Part shown: in pieces, positions 33,826 through 45,559 of the stretch
How positions within the stretch are numbered: position 1 is the first letter of the stretch
How the letters are laid out: each line of letters opens with the position of its first letter
Source: Ligustrum vulgare
Lineage: Eukaryota > Streptophyta > Magnoliopsida > Lamiales > Oleaceae
Direction: 5' to 3'
Assembly (NCBI GenBank): GCA_963555705.1
Contig: OY743171.1
Coordinates: forward strand, 16,181,352 to 16,245,351
Length of the DNA: 64,000 nucleotides
Position numbers and translations under genes: made by a program
Notes under the pieces: generated by a model
Told to the model about the DNA's origin: nothing
Database searches by the model: none
The model's input: only the letters and a program-made list of their open reading frames with translations

Positions 33826-36800
33826 ATGACCGAGTCTTCATCATCTCCAGATGATCATCGTACTACCAGCAAAAAAAGGACTAGAGGGCCAACAAAACAT
33901 GAAGAACACCAGGGAAGTGAATGTCACCGAGTTCAATGAAAATCATAGGCCAATCAGACCAGGCAAGGGGAACTTCAAACATTATGTCGGGTGTTTGGCC
34001 CATATTCACGTTGACATAAATATCAGTGATTGGCACCAGGTTGATCCCAGCCTTAAGGACATGATGTGGGAAGAAATAAAGGTACTATCACTTCATACAT
34101 GGTTAATTGATAACGTTTCGTAATTTGTTTCTATAACATCGCATATTATATTCGTCTTTCAGATGGAGTTCAACATCCCCGATGACGCAGCCAAAAAAAG
34201 GGTGTTGAAAGTTGCGACGATGCGATGGAAAGATTTCAAGACTCGGCTGGTTCATGATTATACTATACATGACCTCCCGAAATATACATCTCCTACGCAG
34301 CTTTACGATTTTATAACTGAAGAACAATGGGACTCGTTCAAGAAAAAACGCTAGACTAAGAAATTTAAGGAATATATATTGAAATGTACGCATGTGATTT
34401 ATTGAGTTGAAATTAAATACTTGATGTGACATTTTTTCGAAAAAAAGTAAGAAGGCCAGGGATGCTCAATTGCGAAACGAGCATCCACATTATATGGGCT
34501 CAGCTGGTTATGCGGGGATGAAGCCACAGTGGCTAGTCAGTGACCCACCGTCTTTTAGTTCTTCATGCGACATGATTAGCTCGTCAATTGTAAGTGATGA
34601 TCGAAGTTTAGATTGGATTCGAGCTAGATCTAAGAAGAAAGAAGACGGAAGTTATTACATCCCCAACGAGAAAATGAGGGGGTGTTTGATAAAAGTGTAA
34701 GTATATCATGATTATTTTTTCATAATTTAAATTCAAATTTACTTAAATATATACTTATATTTATGTTTCATTTTTCTGTTAATAGGTTGAAAAAGCTGTG
34801 AAGTCCATGAAGGGGACATTTGTGGCAAGTGGACATCATGATATTTTAAGTGAAGCCCTTGGTAAGCCGGATCACTCCGGTAGGGTGAGGGGGGTATGGC
34901 GTCTATGAGACCACGAGGGATGTTTACGACAGGCCTGATGATTACATTAGACGTTCGTGTGGGGTCATCTCAGTAGACGATATTAAGGAGATGATCAGGT
35001 CAGAGATGGAGGATAGTATTGTAGAGGGGATCAGGCATCAGACCATGTCGGAGATCCAGAGTAAATTCGATACTATGCAGAAGGAGTACCATAGTATGCA
35101 GACTAAATACGACGCTATCCTCTAGTGCCTGGGCTTAAATGTTGAGGCCGAGGTGGACGTAACTCCACAGTCCCGACCACCAACTCACAGCAGTTGCCAC
35201 TCCGTGGATCCAGATCCATTTCATGGACTTCAGGTATTTAATGTTAAGTTATTTATTATTTTTTAAAATTATTCAAGTTATTTCAACTGGAAGTTGCTAA
35301 CATATATGTTCAATGATGTTGTACAATAGAAGCTGACTCCTTGTCGTCTCCCCTTAAGTCTTAATGGTGAGAAATAAATAGTATCGAGCAGGATGGTTTA
35401 TCCAGCCGGACCCGACACGGTGGTGCATCATCAACCTCTTTGGCTTGATCTTACTAAGGTGTCCATTGACCCCATTGTCGATGGTGTAGAAGCGTTTTGT
35501 ATTCCAGTGTCACCTCAATACCACACCACAGTGGGGGAAGCTATTGGAAGCTTCTTGCAATGGCCCAAGGAGTTGGTGATTTTTGGAGAGGTCCAAACAT
35601 TTAGTTATATAAAATTTCTGTCAGTATTAATTTCTTTTAAATTTTTATAACAACTGAAGATGATAAAAATTATCTTGTTGCAGAAAGAGGCACCACAACA
35701 TGCAAAAAAATTGAACGAAGGAAAAACACCCCAGAGTTTCAAAATGTCATCCACACAGCGACCTGCGATTGTTGACGATGAGACGTTGCAACGTCTGGGT
35801 GATGATTGTAAAATGTTACACACTCTGGTCATTCAATTGCCTGTGGGTGATGACTTCTACCAGGTGCCTATTGATCCTGCCATGTTCAATTTTGCATTCG
35901 AGGATCGTTTTTATGTTACATTCGAACACATCACCGACTTGCTTACGATGCAATGGTTGGATACATCTATCTTACAAGTGTTTTCATTGTAAGACTTCTG
36001 ATATAAAATTATAACTTCAATTTAAATCAATATTTTATTTCTATTTATTGGTATTATTATTTTTTAGGTACCTCCATGAGTTGTGTCAGAAATACGGTAT
36101 TGAATCGATTGGATTCATGTCTCCAACACACATTGCATCGGTTTCAGTAAGAACAAATGCAAATGGTGTTATAATTTACTTGGCCAGCACCATGAAGGCA
36201 ATGAAAACTAAGAAATTCCATTCTATCACCGTATGTTCAGGAGTAAGACCATTGATATCCTCTAATTTTTAACCTAATTTGAATGATAGGATATTTAAAG
36301 TGGTATTTACACGTTCATAAAACGTAGAAATACTGAATGTTGCTAGTTATTTCTCCTGAGAAGAATACGGTGTACTTCTTAGATTCAGCTGCTGCATCTA
36401 AGCGTGACTTGGATATCAAGCCGATATTGAACACGTAAGTTAGGAAACTTTTCATGAAATAATTGTGGAGTCATGGTGAAATTGATTGTGGAGTGTTGTG
36501 GTGAAATTGATTGTAGAGTTGTGATTGTTGAGAAGTTGATAGTTTTGAATAGCAGGGTCCCCCTACAGGTTGGATATGTTCAATTTATAGGGGAGACTCT
36601 ACCAAAATTTCTGTAGGAAATTTGAGTCATATTATTATTCGGTAGCTTGTTGATATAATTTATTGAAATTTTAGGTTTTCAAAACGTATTGGACAGTTGG
36701 AGGTATGAGGACAAAAATCCAATACAACATGGAAAAACGTAAAAATATGAAAACACGGATTTAAACTTTATCAAAATCTTTGAATTATTTCTATATTTTA

Positions 36801-36934
36801 TTTAGTTTGATTACTAATATTGTTAGTTTTCAATATGAATATTTCAGCGTTCTCAATAATCTGGAGGGTCTGAGTGTGGTTACTACGTTATGAGAAATAT
36901 GTATGAGATAGTCACAGAACACTTTTGTAAGTAT
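33826..36934 (+). pseudogene. CACTA second ORF with Ulp1 (C48) protease-like domain, copy A
   Basis: ATG 33826 (MTESSSS). A 5-nt deletion near 33895 shifts the frame before REVNVTEFNENHRPIRPGK. Further exons, each with GT-AG borders, encode MEFNIPDDAAKKRVLKVA; QLRNEHPHYMGSAGYAG; FVASGHHDILSEALGKP and a coiled coil; VYPAGPDTVVHHQPLWLDL with TTVGEAIGSFLQWPKELV; EAPQHAKKLNEGKTPQ with LVIQLPVGDDFYQVPID; YLHELCQKYGIESIGFMSP; NTVYFLDSAAASKRDLDIKP; and a last exon (about 36848-36934) with SGGSECGYYVMRNMYEIV, where Cys is the Ulp1 nucleophile. The His of the HW pair is damaged here (ACTGA for CACTGG near 36332). This architecture is established for plant CACTA companion genes. Stops at about 35124 and 36859 and the frameshifts make it a pseudogene. 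Confidence 0.82.
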
Positions 36935-37053
36935 AATTGTTGTTAATCGAAGCGTAATAAAACTTGCATTTACATATATATTGAATTTGTATCTCAAATT
37001 AACAATTTTGTAAGTATAATTGTTGTTAATTTAATTTTATTAAAAATATGCTG

Positions 37054-37056
<3 letters not shown>

Positions 37057-37110
<54 letters not shown>
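37057..37110. repeat. (TA)n microsatellite
   Basis: Pure alternating TA run just upstream of the GC-rich array in copy A. Confidence 0.93.
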
Positions 37111-37116
<6 letters not shown>

Positions 37117-37132
37117 ATGCGCATGTTCTGGT

Positions 37133-37457
37133 TACCGCAGGCCACGTCGTGGTCACTGCAGGCCACGACCTGCAGTAGCCTGGGTCATTGCGAGTCATGT
37201 CCAGGTGACTGTAGGCCACGACGTGCAGTGACCTGGGTCATTGCAGGTCACAACATGCAGTGGCCTGGGTCATTGCAGGCCACATCCAGGTCATTGCAGG
37301 CCACGACCAGCAGTGGCCTGGGTCATTGCAGGTCACTGCAGTCCACGACCTGCAGTGCCCTGGGTCATTGCAGGCCATGACCTGTAGTGGCCTGGGCCAT
37401 TGCAGGTCACGTCCAGGTCACTGTAAGCCACGTCCTGCAATGGCATGATCATTGCAG
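37133..37457. repeat. GC-rich tandem array in CACTA copy A (about 32-bp period)
   Basis: About ten imperfect copies of the GGCCACGACCTGCAGTGGCC-TGGGTCATTGCA unit, some truncated (GTCCAGGTCA variants). It is followed directly by CATATAAATATCACC. Copy C1 has about six units, so the array length changes quickly. ORFs across it (37048-37448) are by-products of the repeat period. Confidence 0.88.
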
Positions 37458-38518
37458 GTCATATAAATATCACCTGTATCCATTTGCATATATATAGTTC
37501 TCATTAGCAGCAAGCAATATAGTGTATCGCGCTACACCAAATTGGTCGACTTAGTATTATGCAACAGTACAATCCTTTTAGCAAAACATAATATTAAATG
37601 TTTAATTAAAAAAAAGGCGTTTCGTTTTCTTTCCCAACTAGGCTTCGTGGGAAAATCATCCGGGAAGAGGTAACCTTTGTTTAGTATTATTAAAGAGTGA
37701 TATTTTCTTTCATTGTTGGATTTTTTTTTTTTTTTTCATAATAATTATAATAATCACACTGCTTTCGTTTATTTTTTTTGGCTGGAATAGATAAAGTGCA
37801 CGTTAAAGTTATAGAAATTTTTCAAGGGAGACTTGATCTTTGAAATAACATTTCTGCAATCAGAAACTTGTGTCAAAAATGGTAAGACCTGTGCCATTTC
37901 ACTTTGTATATATTTTTTTTTATTTCGACGTGGATTGAAAATTTAGGATTTTATTAATTAATTTAATGTGTATAATTTGATCTAATACTCATTAAAAAAT
38001 TTGAGGTGTATGTGCCTTCCTTTGGAATTTTGTATTGGAGTTTCAATATGACTTCCTTATTTTTTCACATGTTGGATATATAGCATGACAATGTGACATA
38101 TGTCCTTTTCTTTTCAATTGTAAGAATCGTAATTTATGCCAATGATTGTTTGTGAATATCATATCCTGAGGGAATTTGAATGATCCATTAAGACTAGCTT
38201 TGCGCAATGCTTTTAAATGGTGGCCTGTTTGCCACGTGAACACGGTGTTATTTGATCTTGGTAAGAACATAAATGAGATCAATATGACGAAAGAATTTGA
38301 AAATATGCAATTCTCACCTAATATTAGTTCACGTGGAGGAATTATTTTTTATAGCTTATGCCCCGTTTAATTATTTCTCATACCTTGTGTACATTTATCA
38401 GATGTGTTGGGGAATAATTCCATTTTTGACCTTTCAAAAAACTTGTCCACGTGTTATTTTGTGTCAGACGTTGCTTATTCATGGGATAAAGTTTTATAAC
38501 ATATAGTTATTGGGATAT
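37458..38518 (+). other. Non-coding tail of CACTA copy A
   Basis: T-rich, colinear with C1. It begins with a TATA-like box. A segment at about 37632-37670 (CCCAACTAGGCTTCGTGGG) is missing from C1 and could be an exon end before a GTAACC-type donor. No gene call is made. Confidence 0.5.
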
Positions 38519-39290
38519 GATGCTGTCAAAAATCCTAACATTGACGTGGTAGGATCTGATGATATTTGATTGCTGGAAAAGATCAATGAACTCGCCTTGG
38601 ATGACCTACAAAAAAGGCGAGGAGGATTCTTCCCGTCGCCCCTTCGGCGTGAGAATTAGTTTTCTGGAAAAAGATAGAGAGAATATATAACTAGAATGTA
38701 TGTAAAGAATTGTGAATGAATATATGTGATCAAAGGAGCTGTATTTATAGGGCTGATAAAGCCCATAACTTCCTTTTTTAAAGGAAGGAGTCCTTTTCGC
38801 TATAAACTTACCTTTTGGGAGGAGTTCTAATCTTATAAGAATTGTACTTCCTCTTTTTTAGGATGATTCTTTATAGGTTATGTTTTATTCCGAGGGCCCA
38901 AGAAGGTGGTCCATTGATAAAGCCCATAAATGGTGAACACCCGAAATCCCGAAGTGGCTGGGCTAGACCGGGCATGCTTCCCACTATGGATACAGGACTT
39001 GATTAAGTCGGGCATTTCTTGGCTGGGATGGTCATAAGGTCGAGCATACACCCCCGCCTGAGAAAACCTATAAAAGATAAGCTAGCTGGCCGAGATTGAC
39101 AAAGCCCGGGATATAAGGCCGACCTGTTTATCGAGATGGACCTACCTGGTGCGCTCCCTTAATAGGTCCATACTGACAATCCCGAAAAATAGCCCGATCA
39201 ATGGCCCCCGTGCCTCAGGGATCGGAGATTGATGCCTGAATGCAATTAACTCCTGAAAGCTGTCACCTTTATTAATGACATGTTTTGCCA
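38519..39290 (-). repeat. Probable 3' LTR of the Tat element
   Basis: The plus-strand left edge TGCTGTCAAAAATCC follows the CACTA tail directly. A minus-strand TATA box (CCTATAAATACAGCTCC, plus 38736-38752) supports minus-sense transcription. The right border is not defined, because the second LTR is absent. Confidence 0.55.
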
Positions 39291-39366
39291 ACTGTTTTGT
39301 CCTTTGTTTTACGCATCATCATTAATACCACACTACTGGATTGCCGCCACGTGTCAAAAATGAGTG

Positions 39367-39410
39367 GCGGGATTTCAAAAAATTTCCCGCCTTTTTCCTC
39401 TTATATATAT
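39367..39410 (+). promoter_or_regulatory. Putative promoter of the Tat antisense ORF
   Basis: Inverted GGCGGGA and TTTCCCGCC motifs (39367-39391), the latter an E2F-type sequence, followed about 12 bp later by TATATATAT (39402-39410). The first ATG of the plus-strand ORF is at 39569. A possible leader intron (AG|GTAATCTCG near 39513 to CTCGTTAG near 39564) fits between. Confidence 0.45.
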
Positions 39411-41728
39411 GTGGTCCCTATCCTCTCATTCTTTTCACTTTGCAATTTTAGTAAAAACCAGACAAATCCTCGAGCGCCTAACACGAGCTAAAAATTCCAA
39501 GCACGACCTTTAGGTAATCTCGACCTCTCCCGACGTTAATTTTATTCCGTAATTTACTCGTTAGGAAAATGGCCAGGCAAGTGAACATCACAGACCTTAG
39601 GGAGGTAGAAAATTTGGACGAGGCCCTAGACGTAGAGCCGATAGGATTTTACCAACCTCCGCCAACCTATGGGGGGACGAGTCGAGCGACGACGAGGAAG
39701 TCAATAACCCTGAATTTGATGAGAGACCAGGAACTCCCGACCTAGAGCTACCAACATTCAACAGTAGGATGAAGGAACACATGGTTGAGGTAGACATGAG
39801 GAAGTTTGGTCTTTCTGATAGGTATACCTCCCGGGTCCCCGAGCATGATAATGTATCATATCATTGTCGAGAAGGGGAGACCGTAGTATTCCATGACTCG
39901 TTAGTGGCCGGCCTTAGGTTCCCCTTACATCATTTTTTGTAGACTTCCTTTTTACGGCTAGCATTCTTCCCGGGCAGCTGGCTCCAAACGGGTGGAGAAT
40001 TCTAGTTTACTTTTTTGTTTTATGTAGGGGTCTAAGGATCGAGCCTACCGTGAACCTTTGTAAATGCCTTTTAGATCTGAAGTTTTTACCCCGATAAAAC
40101 TGCTTCGTGTACCTATGCGGGAAGGGAAGGTTCGAGGTGCCTTGGGTCCGCTCTTCCTTAAAGTATTGGAAGGAAAAAAAATTTTATATCAAACCTCGTG
40201 TAGCGATCGAGAAATTTTCAAACTTAAAAGACTTGTTTTTACCGAAATTATCGCTACGAATCTCCAAATATTATTCAAAAACAGTGCTCTTGTCTAGTCA
40301 TATTAATTATTTTAAGAAAGAAGAAATTTTGAAGTATCCAATTATTTTAAATCAAGAAAATTTTAAATTTCGAGGACGAAATTATTTTAAGGAGGTAGGG
40401 TTGTAGCGACCGAGAATTTTCGTGATTGATTTTGAATAAATATTATTTATCTTTGAAAACGTGTTGCTACGACTTTGCCCATTTTCGTCTAGCTATTTTA
40501 AGTGAAATTAAATTAATTTTCCAATTTCAAATATATTAAAAATATCTCAATTTTCCTTATTAAATTATTTTAAGTCCAAGTATTAATTATATTAAGTCCA
40601 AATTTCAATTGTTTTAATCCAATCCAACATCTGGAGCCCAAATGTTTTACCGATCATTCAAGCCCTTTTAACAACCCAATCATTAAATTCTTGGCCCAAC
40701 TAAATCAACAACTTCTTTTCCAAGTATTTCCTTACACAACCATATTCACTTCCCAAAATTCTCACAATTTTCCATAAATCAAGATTTAACCTAAACTACT
40801 ATATTTAACACCTAAATCAACTATTAATTAGATCCCTATCCCTTGCATTCACGACATTTTTTTCAAAGTTCAATTTCCGTAAGTATGTTTTCTGCCTTCA
40901 ACCATTAACGAGCCACAATTCATTCCCCAATCCCAAAAGACCATAGCCGAGTCTCCAATACCACTGCGAAACTCTCCTCACCACAGCCAAACGGTCGCCA
41001 AAATTCACCAACCCATGACACGGTTAATGCATTATTCCTAGGCTTCCCATCACCGGAGCAACCAACACCAATCAGCCACCCAACCACCACCTCAAAACGC
41101 CGTGTAATACCATCACCACCACCACCACCACCACACGAAAACCGCCGCTGACAAATTCACCCAAAATACATCCAAAATCAAACCTAAAACCAAGAAATAA
41201 ACTAACCAAACAACTCACCTTGACTACCGGCAGCTGCGACCGGAGTTTAGCTGGAAATGGACGCCCCAAAATCTGAACCCAAGCCTCGGATTCAATCCCA
41301 AGTCGCACCCAAAATTGCCCAACTCTCCTTCTCCGCCGCCCCTCCACCCGTTATCGTCGTCGCCGTGTGATGGCAGCACTATCGTCGCCAGCGCGCCGGC
41401 ATCTTGGACCGGCGATGAGCCGTTGGCCGTCGCCATCTCTCGGGCTCTCTCTTCGGTTGCTGAATGAGAGAGATAAGGGATTGGGATTAAATTATGTTTA
41501 TATTTTTTCAAAATCACTTATTTAAGCCCCAAATCTTTACACATTACCATTTTAGTCCGAGCTTTACACTTTTAAATTCTTTCAATTCAACCCTCGGATT
41601 TACTTTTATTTATGAAACTTTAATTTCAAGTTTCTAATAGAAATTTATTTATGTTAGGGCTAGACGAGGCGCGGGATTTTCAAGAAAGCTAGAATCATTC
41701 TTTTTAGCAAGTTCAGAAATATCTTAAG

Positions 41729-42165
41729 GTAGGTTCATTACTTCAAAAATCTTTAATCTTATATGCACAATATTAGGTAAACCCGTATTGTAAATTTATG
41801 CATGTGATTACGTAATTTATGAGAATTAATTGCTCTCGGGCCTAGATCCACATGTCTTCGGGCATGGACCAATTGCCTTCGGGCCTAGATCCACATGTCT
41901 TCGGGCATGGACCAATTTCCTTCGGGCCCAGATCCACATGTCTACGGGCATGGACCAATTGCCTTTGGGCCCAGATCCACATGTCTTCGGGCATGAAAAT
42001 TTATGATGTATGAGATCCACTTGCTTATTGCATGAGAAGGAGAATTTATGAATTAAGTTGCATGATTATATGTATTATTTACTGTACAGTTTATTTAATT
42101 TGCGCTGAACCTACTGAGTATTTCTATGAAATGCTCACCCCTACTTTTAAACTTACAAATTGCAG
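41729..42165 (+). other. Putative LTR-internal intron (437 nt)
   Basis: Donor AAG|GTAGGT, branch-like ACTTAC, acceptor AATTGCAG ending at 42165. It holds the 43-bp minisatellite and the hairpin at 42116-42136. After the acceptor, ATTTCGGAG leads to a short frame starting MVANERAVVANNNEA. Confidence 0.57.
41838..41997. repeat. 43-bp minisatellite in the solo LTR
   Basis: Units start at 41838, 41881, 41924 and 41967 (GGGCCTAGATCCACATGTCT, then TCGGGCATGGACCAATTGCC). The last is truncated. The same unit and copy number occur at 59307-59466. Confidence 0.92.
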
Positions 42166-43770
42166 ATTTCGGAGATGGTGGCAAATGAAAGGGCAGTGGT
42201 GGCAAATAATAATGAAGCTATATTTTTTTAAAGTCACGATTCATGAATAGTGTCAATTTATTTATATATCGTTATTTTAAATATGATATTTAAAGTCAAG
42301 AACATCGTCAATTTAATTATTTGTCGTTACTTTCCTTGAAAGTTAAGATTTCAACGTTTTTATACATTTATCAAATTTACTTTATTTTACTGTTGAAATT
42401 TTCACATAAATATGATGTTTAGAAATTAATTATTTTCCGCAATAAAATTAGATTTAAAGGAGAAGTGATGTCCCGAGCTTTACGGAATTTGGGGCGTTAC
42501 ACCTCGGGAAGGTGAGAATATTTTTTGGCCCACCTTTAGAAAACCGGAAGTAGATAATTTTAACAGAATGGGTAATGTAGGGGAGGACTAGATGGCCGAC
42601 CTTTTGTCCAATTCCATAAGAGTTTGTGACTTCGGACTTCTGGCCGAGGAGGCTTCAGATCTTACTACCAGCGAGATCTTAGGTCAGGCCGGCCTTGACT
42701 TGGAGCCCGGTAGGACCTGGCCTTGTAAATTAAGTAATAGTTGATTTCATTTTTCAACTAGAAAATGTTGCCTTCCCCATCTTATTCCCTTTTATCTAAG
42801 TATATCTTCCCGTCTTTTACAGGTATGACTTTTGACGGAGACAGGCTAAGGAAGGCGGCCGAGGAGAGAGCTCGGGCAGCTATTGAAAGGAGGAGGGAAG
42901 GTGGCATTACCCGAAGACGACCACAAAAAGGCCATGCCAGAAACAGTCCGGGCCGGGCGAAACTTCAATGAGGAACGCGGAAGCTCCACCTCGATGCGAG
43001 ACCAGCCAATGGGTTTGCCGCCCTCCTTCCCCGGAAGAGAATACCAGATATCCTCCTCCCCTTGAAGCTGCTGTAGAGGGTCCTACCCTGGCCGACCTGC
43101 GGTCTAAATTGGAGGAGAGTTACCACCCCGGTCTACTAGAAAAATATTCTAATGAAGTCTCGCTGGAGGACGGGGTGGACCATTTTCTAAATGTGGTGCT
43201 TAAGGTAATTTCAAGACGACCTTCTACCTTTTGTGTTACATTTTGCCTTCAGTCTTAAAATAACACAAGTATTTAACCCATACAGATGCTTAGCATTGGC
43301 CGGGGTCTTCTAACCCAAAGTGTCAGACGAGGGGAGGCTACAAGTCAGCTCGTCCATTCTATTCAGTACGAGGCCACCCGTGCTAATAATGCTGAAGAAA
43401 AGTTAATCAGAATGGAAACTGACCTGTCCTTGAAGAAAATAGTTCGAGCTTATAACGTGCGAATTTTCTGAAAAGATATTCTATATGGTCAGGTAATACC
43501 AACCTCTTTGAGCAATTCCTGGGGTCGAGCTTCTACAAGATTCCTAGAATCGTCTTGTTTTGATTCCATATGGTCGGGTCGTGACTGACCTCACATATAG
43601 GAACTAAGTGGAAGATAAATGACCAACAAGATAGCGTATGCCCGACCCTTTGACTTAAAGATAAGATCGAGCCCTTTACTTGCGAATTTTCAGAAAAGAT
43701 ATTCTATAAGGTCAGGTAATACCGACCTCTGTTTTAAGAAACAATTATTTTGAATTCTTGGTTGGGAAGT

Positions 43771-44010
43771 AATTTGTAATGTCTTGTCATGAGACCTTGT
43801 AAATTATTCGTAGAAGAATAATTTGTAAAGCCTTACTATGAGACATTGTAAATTATTTGATGGAAAATAATTTGTAACGTCTTGCCATGAGACCTTGTAA
43901 ATTATTCGTAGAAGAATAATTTGTAAAGCCTTACCATGAGACATTGTAAATTATTTGATGGGAAAAAATTTGTAAAGTCATGTGGATGACCTTGTAAATT
44001 ACTTCAATAT
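43771..44010. repeat. 98-bp tandem repeat in the Tat spacer
   Basis: Units 43771-43868 and 43869-43966 plus a partial third; each consists of two related halves (AATTTGTAA..CTTG.CATGAGAC-TTGTAAATTATT). Non-coding. Confidence 0.88.
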
Positions 44011-44178
44011 CTGATCTTTGTAGTGCTCATTCTTTGGAAGAAGTACTTTTATTGAAGGGGACTGAATGATGGGCCTCGTTAAAACCTTACCCAGAAAAAC
44101 CCAGTGGGAAAAAATCTGGACTAGGAAAAAGAGTACCCGTCTCTGACGCTGAAAAACAGAACAATGGGCACGCAGGAC

Positions 44179-44310
44179 CGACCATAATATTCACTGATGG
44201 ACGTGCAAGTCCGAAACTAAAAAAAAATGGGAGCGTACGCCCGACCATAATATTCATTGATGGACGTGCAAGTCCGAAAGTAAAAATAAAAATGGGCTGC
44301 ATGCCCGACC
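44179..44310. repeat. 63-bp tandem repeat downstream of Tat integrase
   Basis: CGACCATAATATTCA-TGATGGACGTGCAAGTCCG units start at 44179 and 44242. The neighbouring plus-strand sequence GGCCTCGTTAAAACCTTACC (from 44074) resembles a block often seen between Tat integrase and the extra ORF. Confidence 0.8.
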
Positions 44311-44349
44311 TTACTAAGACTAAACGACTCGATATCAACAGAGATATGA

Positions 44350-45402
44350 TTACTTGTAGTATGGCTTCAAGTTCTCCACATTCCATGGCCGAGGAAGAGG
44401 TTTTGAATCCATTGTGCGGAGGCTGTATGAGCCCTTGCCCACCTTTCGGATGACTTCATAAGGTCCTTCCCAAATAGACCCAAGTATCCCTGGTTGATGA
44501 CTGACAGCCTCACTAAGGCGAAGGACAAGATCTCCCATTCTGAATTCCCTCTTCTTTACTCAGATATTGAACTTCTTAGACATGGCCTGTTGGTAAGCTG
44601 CTATTCTTAATGATGCATTCTCCCTGACTTCTTTTAGAAGATCTAGACTTTCTCTCTGTCCTTCGATGTGGTCGGGCGACCCTGCGGTCATAACACGAAA
44701 GTTCGAAATTGTTACTTCTACGGGGACAGTGGCTTCCATCCCGAAGGCAAGCATGAACGGGGTTTCCCCCGTCGCCATTTTGAACGTGGTTCGGTTGGTC
44801 CAAAGTACTTCGGGGAGGAGATCAGGCCAATCTCCCTTGGAACTACCAAGGCGAGTCTTCAAGTTTTGTAAGATGAGCCTGTTTGTAACTTCAGCTAACC
44901 CATTACTCTGCAGGTGTGAAACGGAGGTCAACCTGTGCTCTATTCCCAGGTTCTTGCAGAATTGTTTGAAGGATTGGCACTCAAATTGATGCCCGTTATC
45001 TGTTATTAATGTCTTAGGAAGACCAAAATAGCAAACTATTGATTTCCACACAAATGCTTCCAACTTTTGTTCTGTGATTACGGCTAGCGGTTCGGCTTCC
45101 ACCCACTTAGTGAAGTATTCCACAGCAACTGCCAAGAACTTGACCTGACCCCGGGCTTTGGGGAAAGGTCCAACTATGTCGATTCTCCATTGAGTGAAGG
45201 GATATGGACACAAAATCGGGGATAGTTCTTCCGCGGGTTGATGTAACCAGGCTGCGAATCTTTGGCACTTGTCACAGGCTTTCACATAATTAAGCGTGTC
45301 TTTCTTCATATTCGGCCAGTAGTACCCGTATCTTATCAATTTCAGTACTAGAGCTCTTGCTCCTTGGTGTCCTCCAAAAATTCCTTCATGAACCTCGACC
45401 AT
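44350..45402 (-). pseudogene. Tat integrase
   Basis: Frame 45402-44560 encodes the zinc-binding region (VHEGIFGGHQGARAL, GYYWPNMKKDTLNYV, CDKCQRFA) and the core with WRIDIVGPFPKARGQ, LITDNGHQF and HLQSNGLAEVTNR, so the catalytic D, D and E are visible, and WTNRTTFKMATGETPF follows. After a short break, 44538-44350 gives the C-terminal VLRLSEAV..GPYEVIRKVGKGSYSL..WNVENLKPYY. It inserts reverse-transcribed DNA into the genome in intact elements. The split frame and the damaged upstream domains mean this copy is dead. Antisense ORFs here are shadows. Confidence 0.88.
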
Positions 45403-45559
45403 AGCAACGGCTGCTTCTTTTGGTGTTAGGCATCACAGATAAGGAAGTGTTAAGCTTCGGTGAAACAAGGTATTCTGCAGCAAGGTATATCTCAGGGCTC
45501 TTGCTTTGATTTTTCTGGCCTCTACTCTGCCATCTGGTAACTTTCCTGATGTTAGATAT

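Larger units (their letters stand above)
31298..38518 (+). mobile_element. CACTA (En/Spm) transposon, copy A, internally deleted
   Basis: Begins with a GGCGTCGGTT motif (31299-31308) also seen in the CACTA end at 48680-48891, followed by a CT-rich leader, a TA microsatellite (31617-31650), TAD, DUF4218/DUF4216, the Ulp1-type ORF, the GC-rich array and the tail. The actual CACTA terminus is missing at the left (gypsy RT coding sequence runs up to 31297) and a Tat LTR starts at the right. The whole TNP2 core is deleted. The ORFs at 31260-31679 fall in leader and microsatellite and are not genes. Confidence 0.85.
40199..42501 (+). mobile_element. Solo gypsy LTR with composite 5' end (TSD CCTCG)
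   Basis: Starts TGTAGCGATCGAG at 40199 and ends TTGGGGCGTTACA at 42501, with CCTCG at 40194-40198 and 42502-42506. Inside, at 40316-40401, it carries the FRGRNYF-coding tail and a polypurine tract, followed by a second start TGTAGCGACCGAG at 40402. The TSD outside the first start shows that the composite structure transposed as one LTR. Its 3' half is nearly the same as that of the LTR at 57112, which lacks the composite start. Confidence 0.93.
39569..43471 (+). pseudogene. Antisense extra ORF of the Tat element ('putative gypsy-type transposase' family), broken
   Basis: ATG 39569 starts MARQVNITDLREVENLDEAL. After shifts the plus strand reads EGETVVFHDSLVAGLRFPLH, then ILPGQLAPNGWRILVYFFVL, the block that defines the plant family annotated as gypsy-type transposase (Transposase_28-like). 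Coding resumes after the solo LTR: removing LTR plus one TSD joins IKPR to EGENIFWPTFRKPEV in frame. Downstream pieces are TFDGDRLRKAAEERARAAIE (from 42827), LADLRSKLEESYHPGL (from about 43091) and, after an intron (about 43206-43285), a coiled-coil end (43286-43471). The family name does not mean it is a transposase; its role in Tat elements is unknown. Frameshifts and stops abolish function. Confidence 0.65.

Noticed and set aside
37133..37457. ORFs rich in repeated residues across the GC-rich array
   Set aside because: The frames follow from the repeat period, differ between copies and carry no domain.
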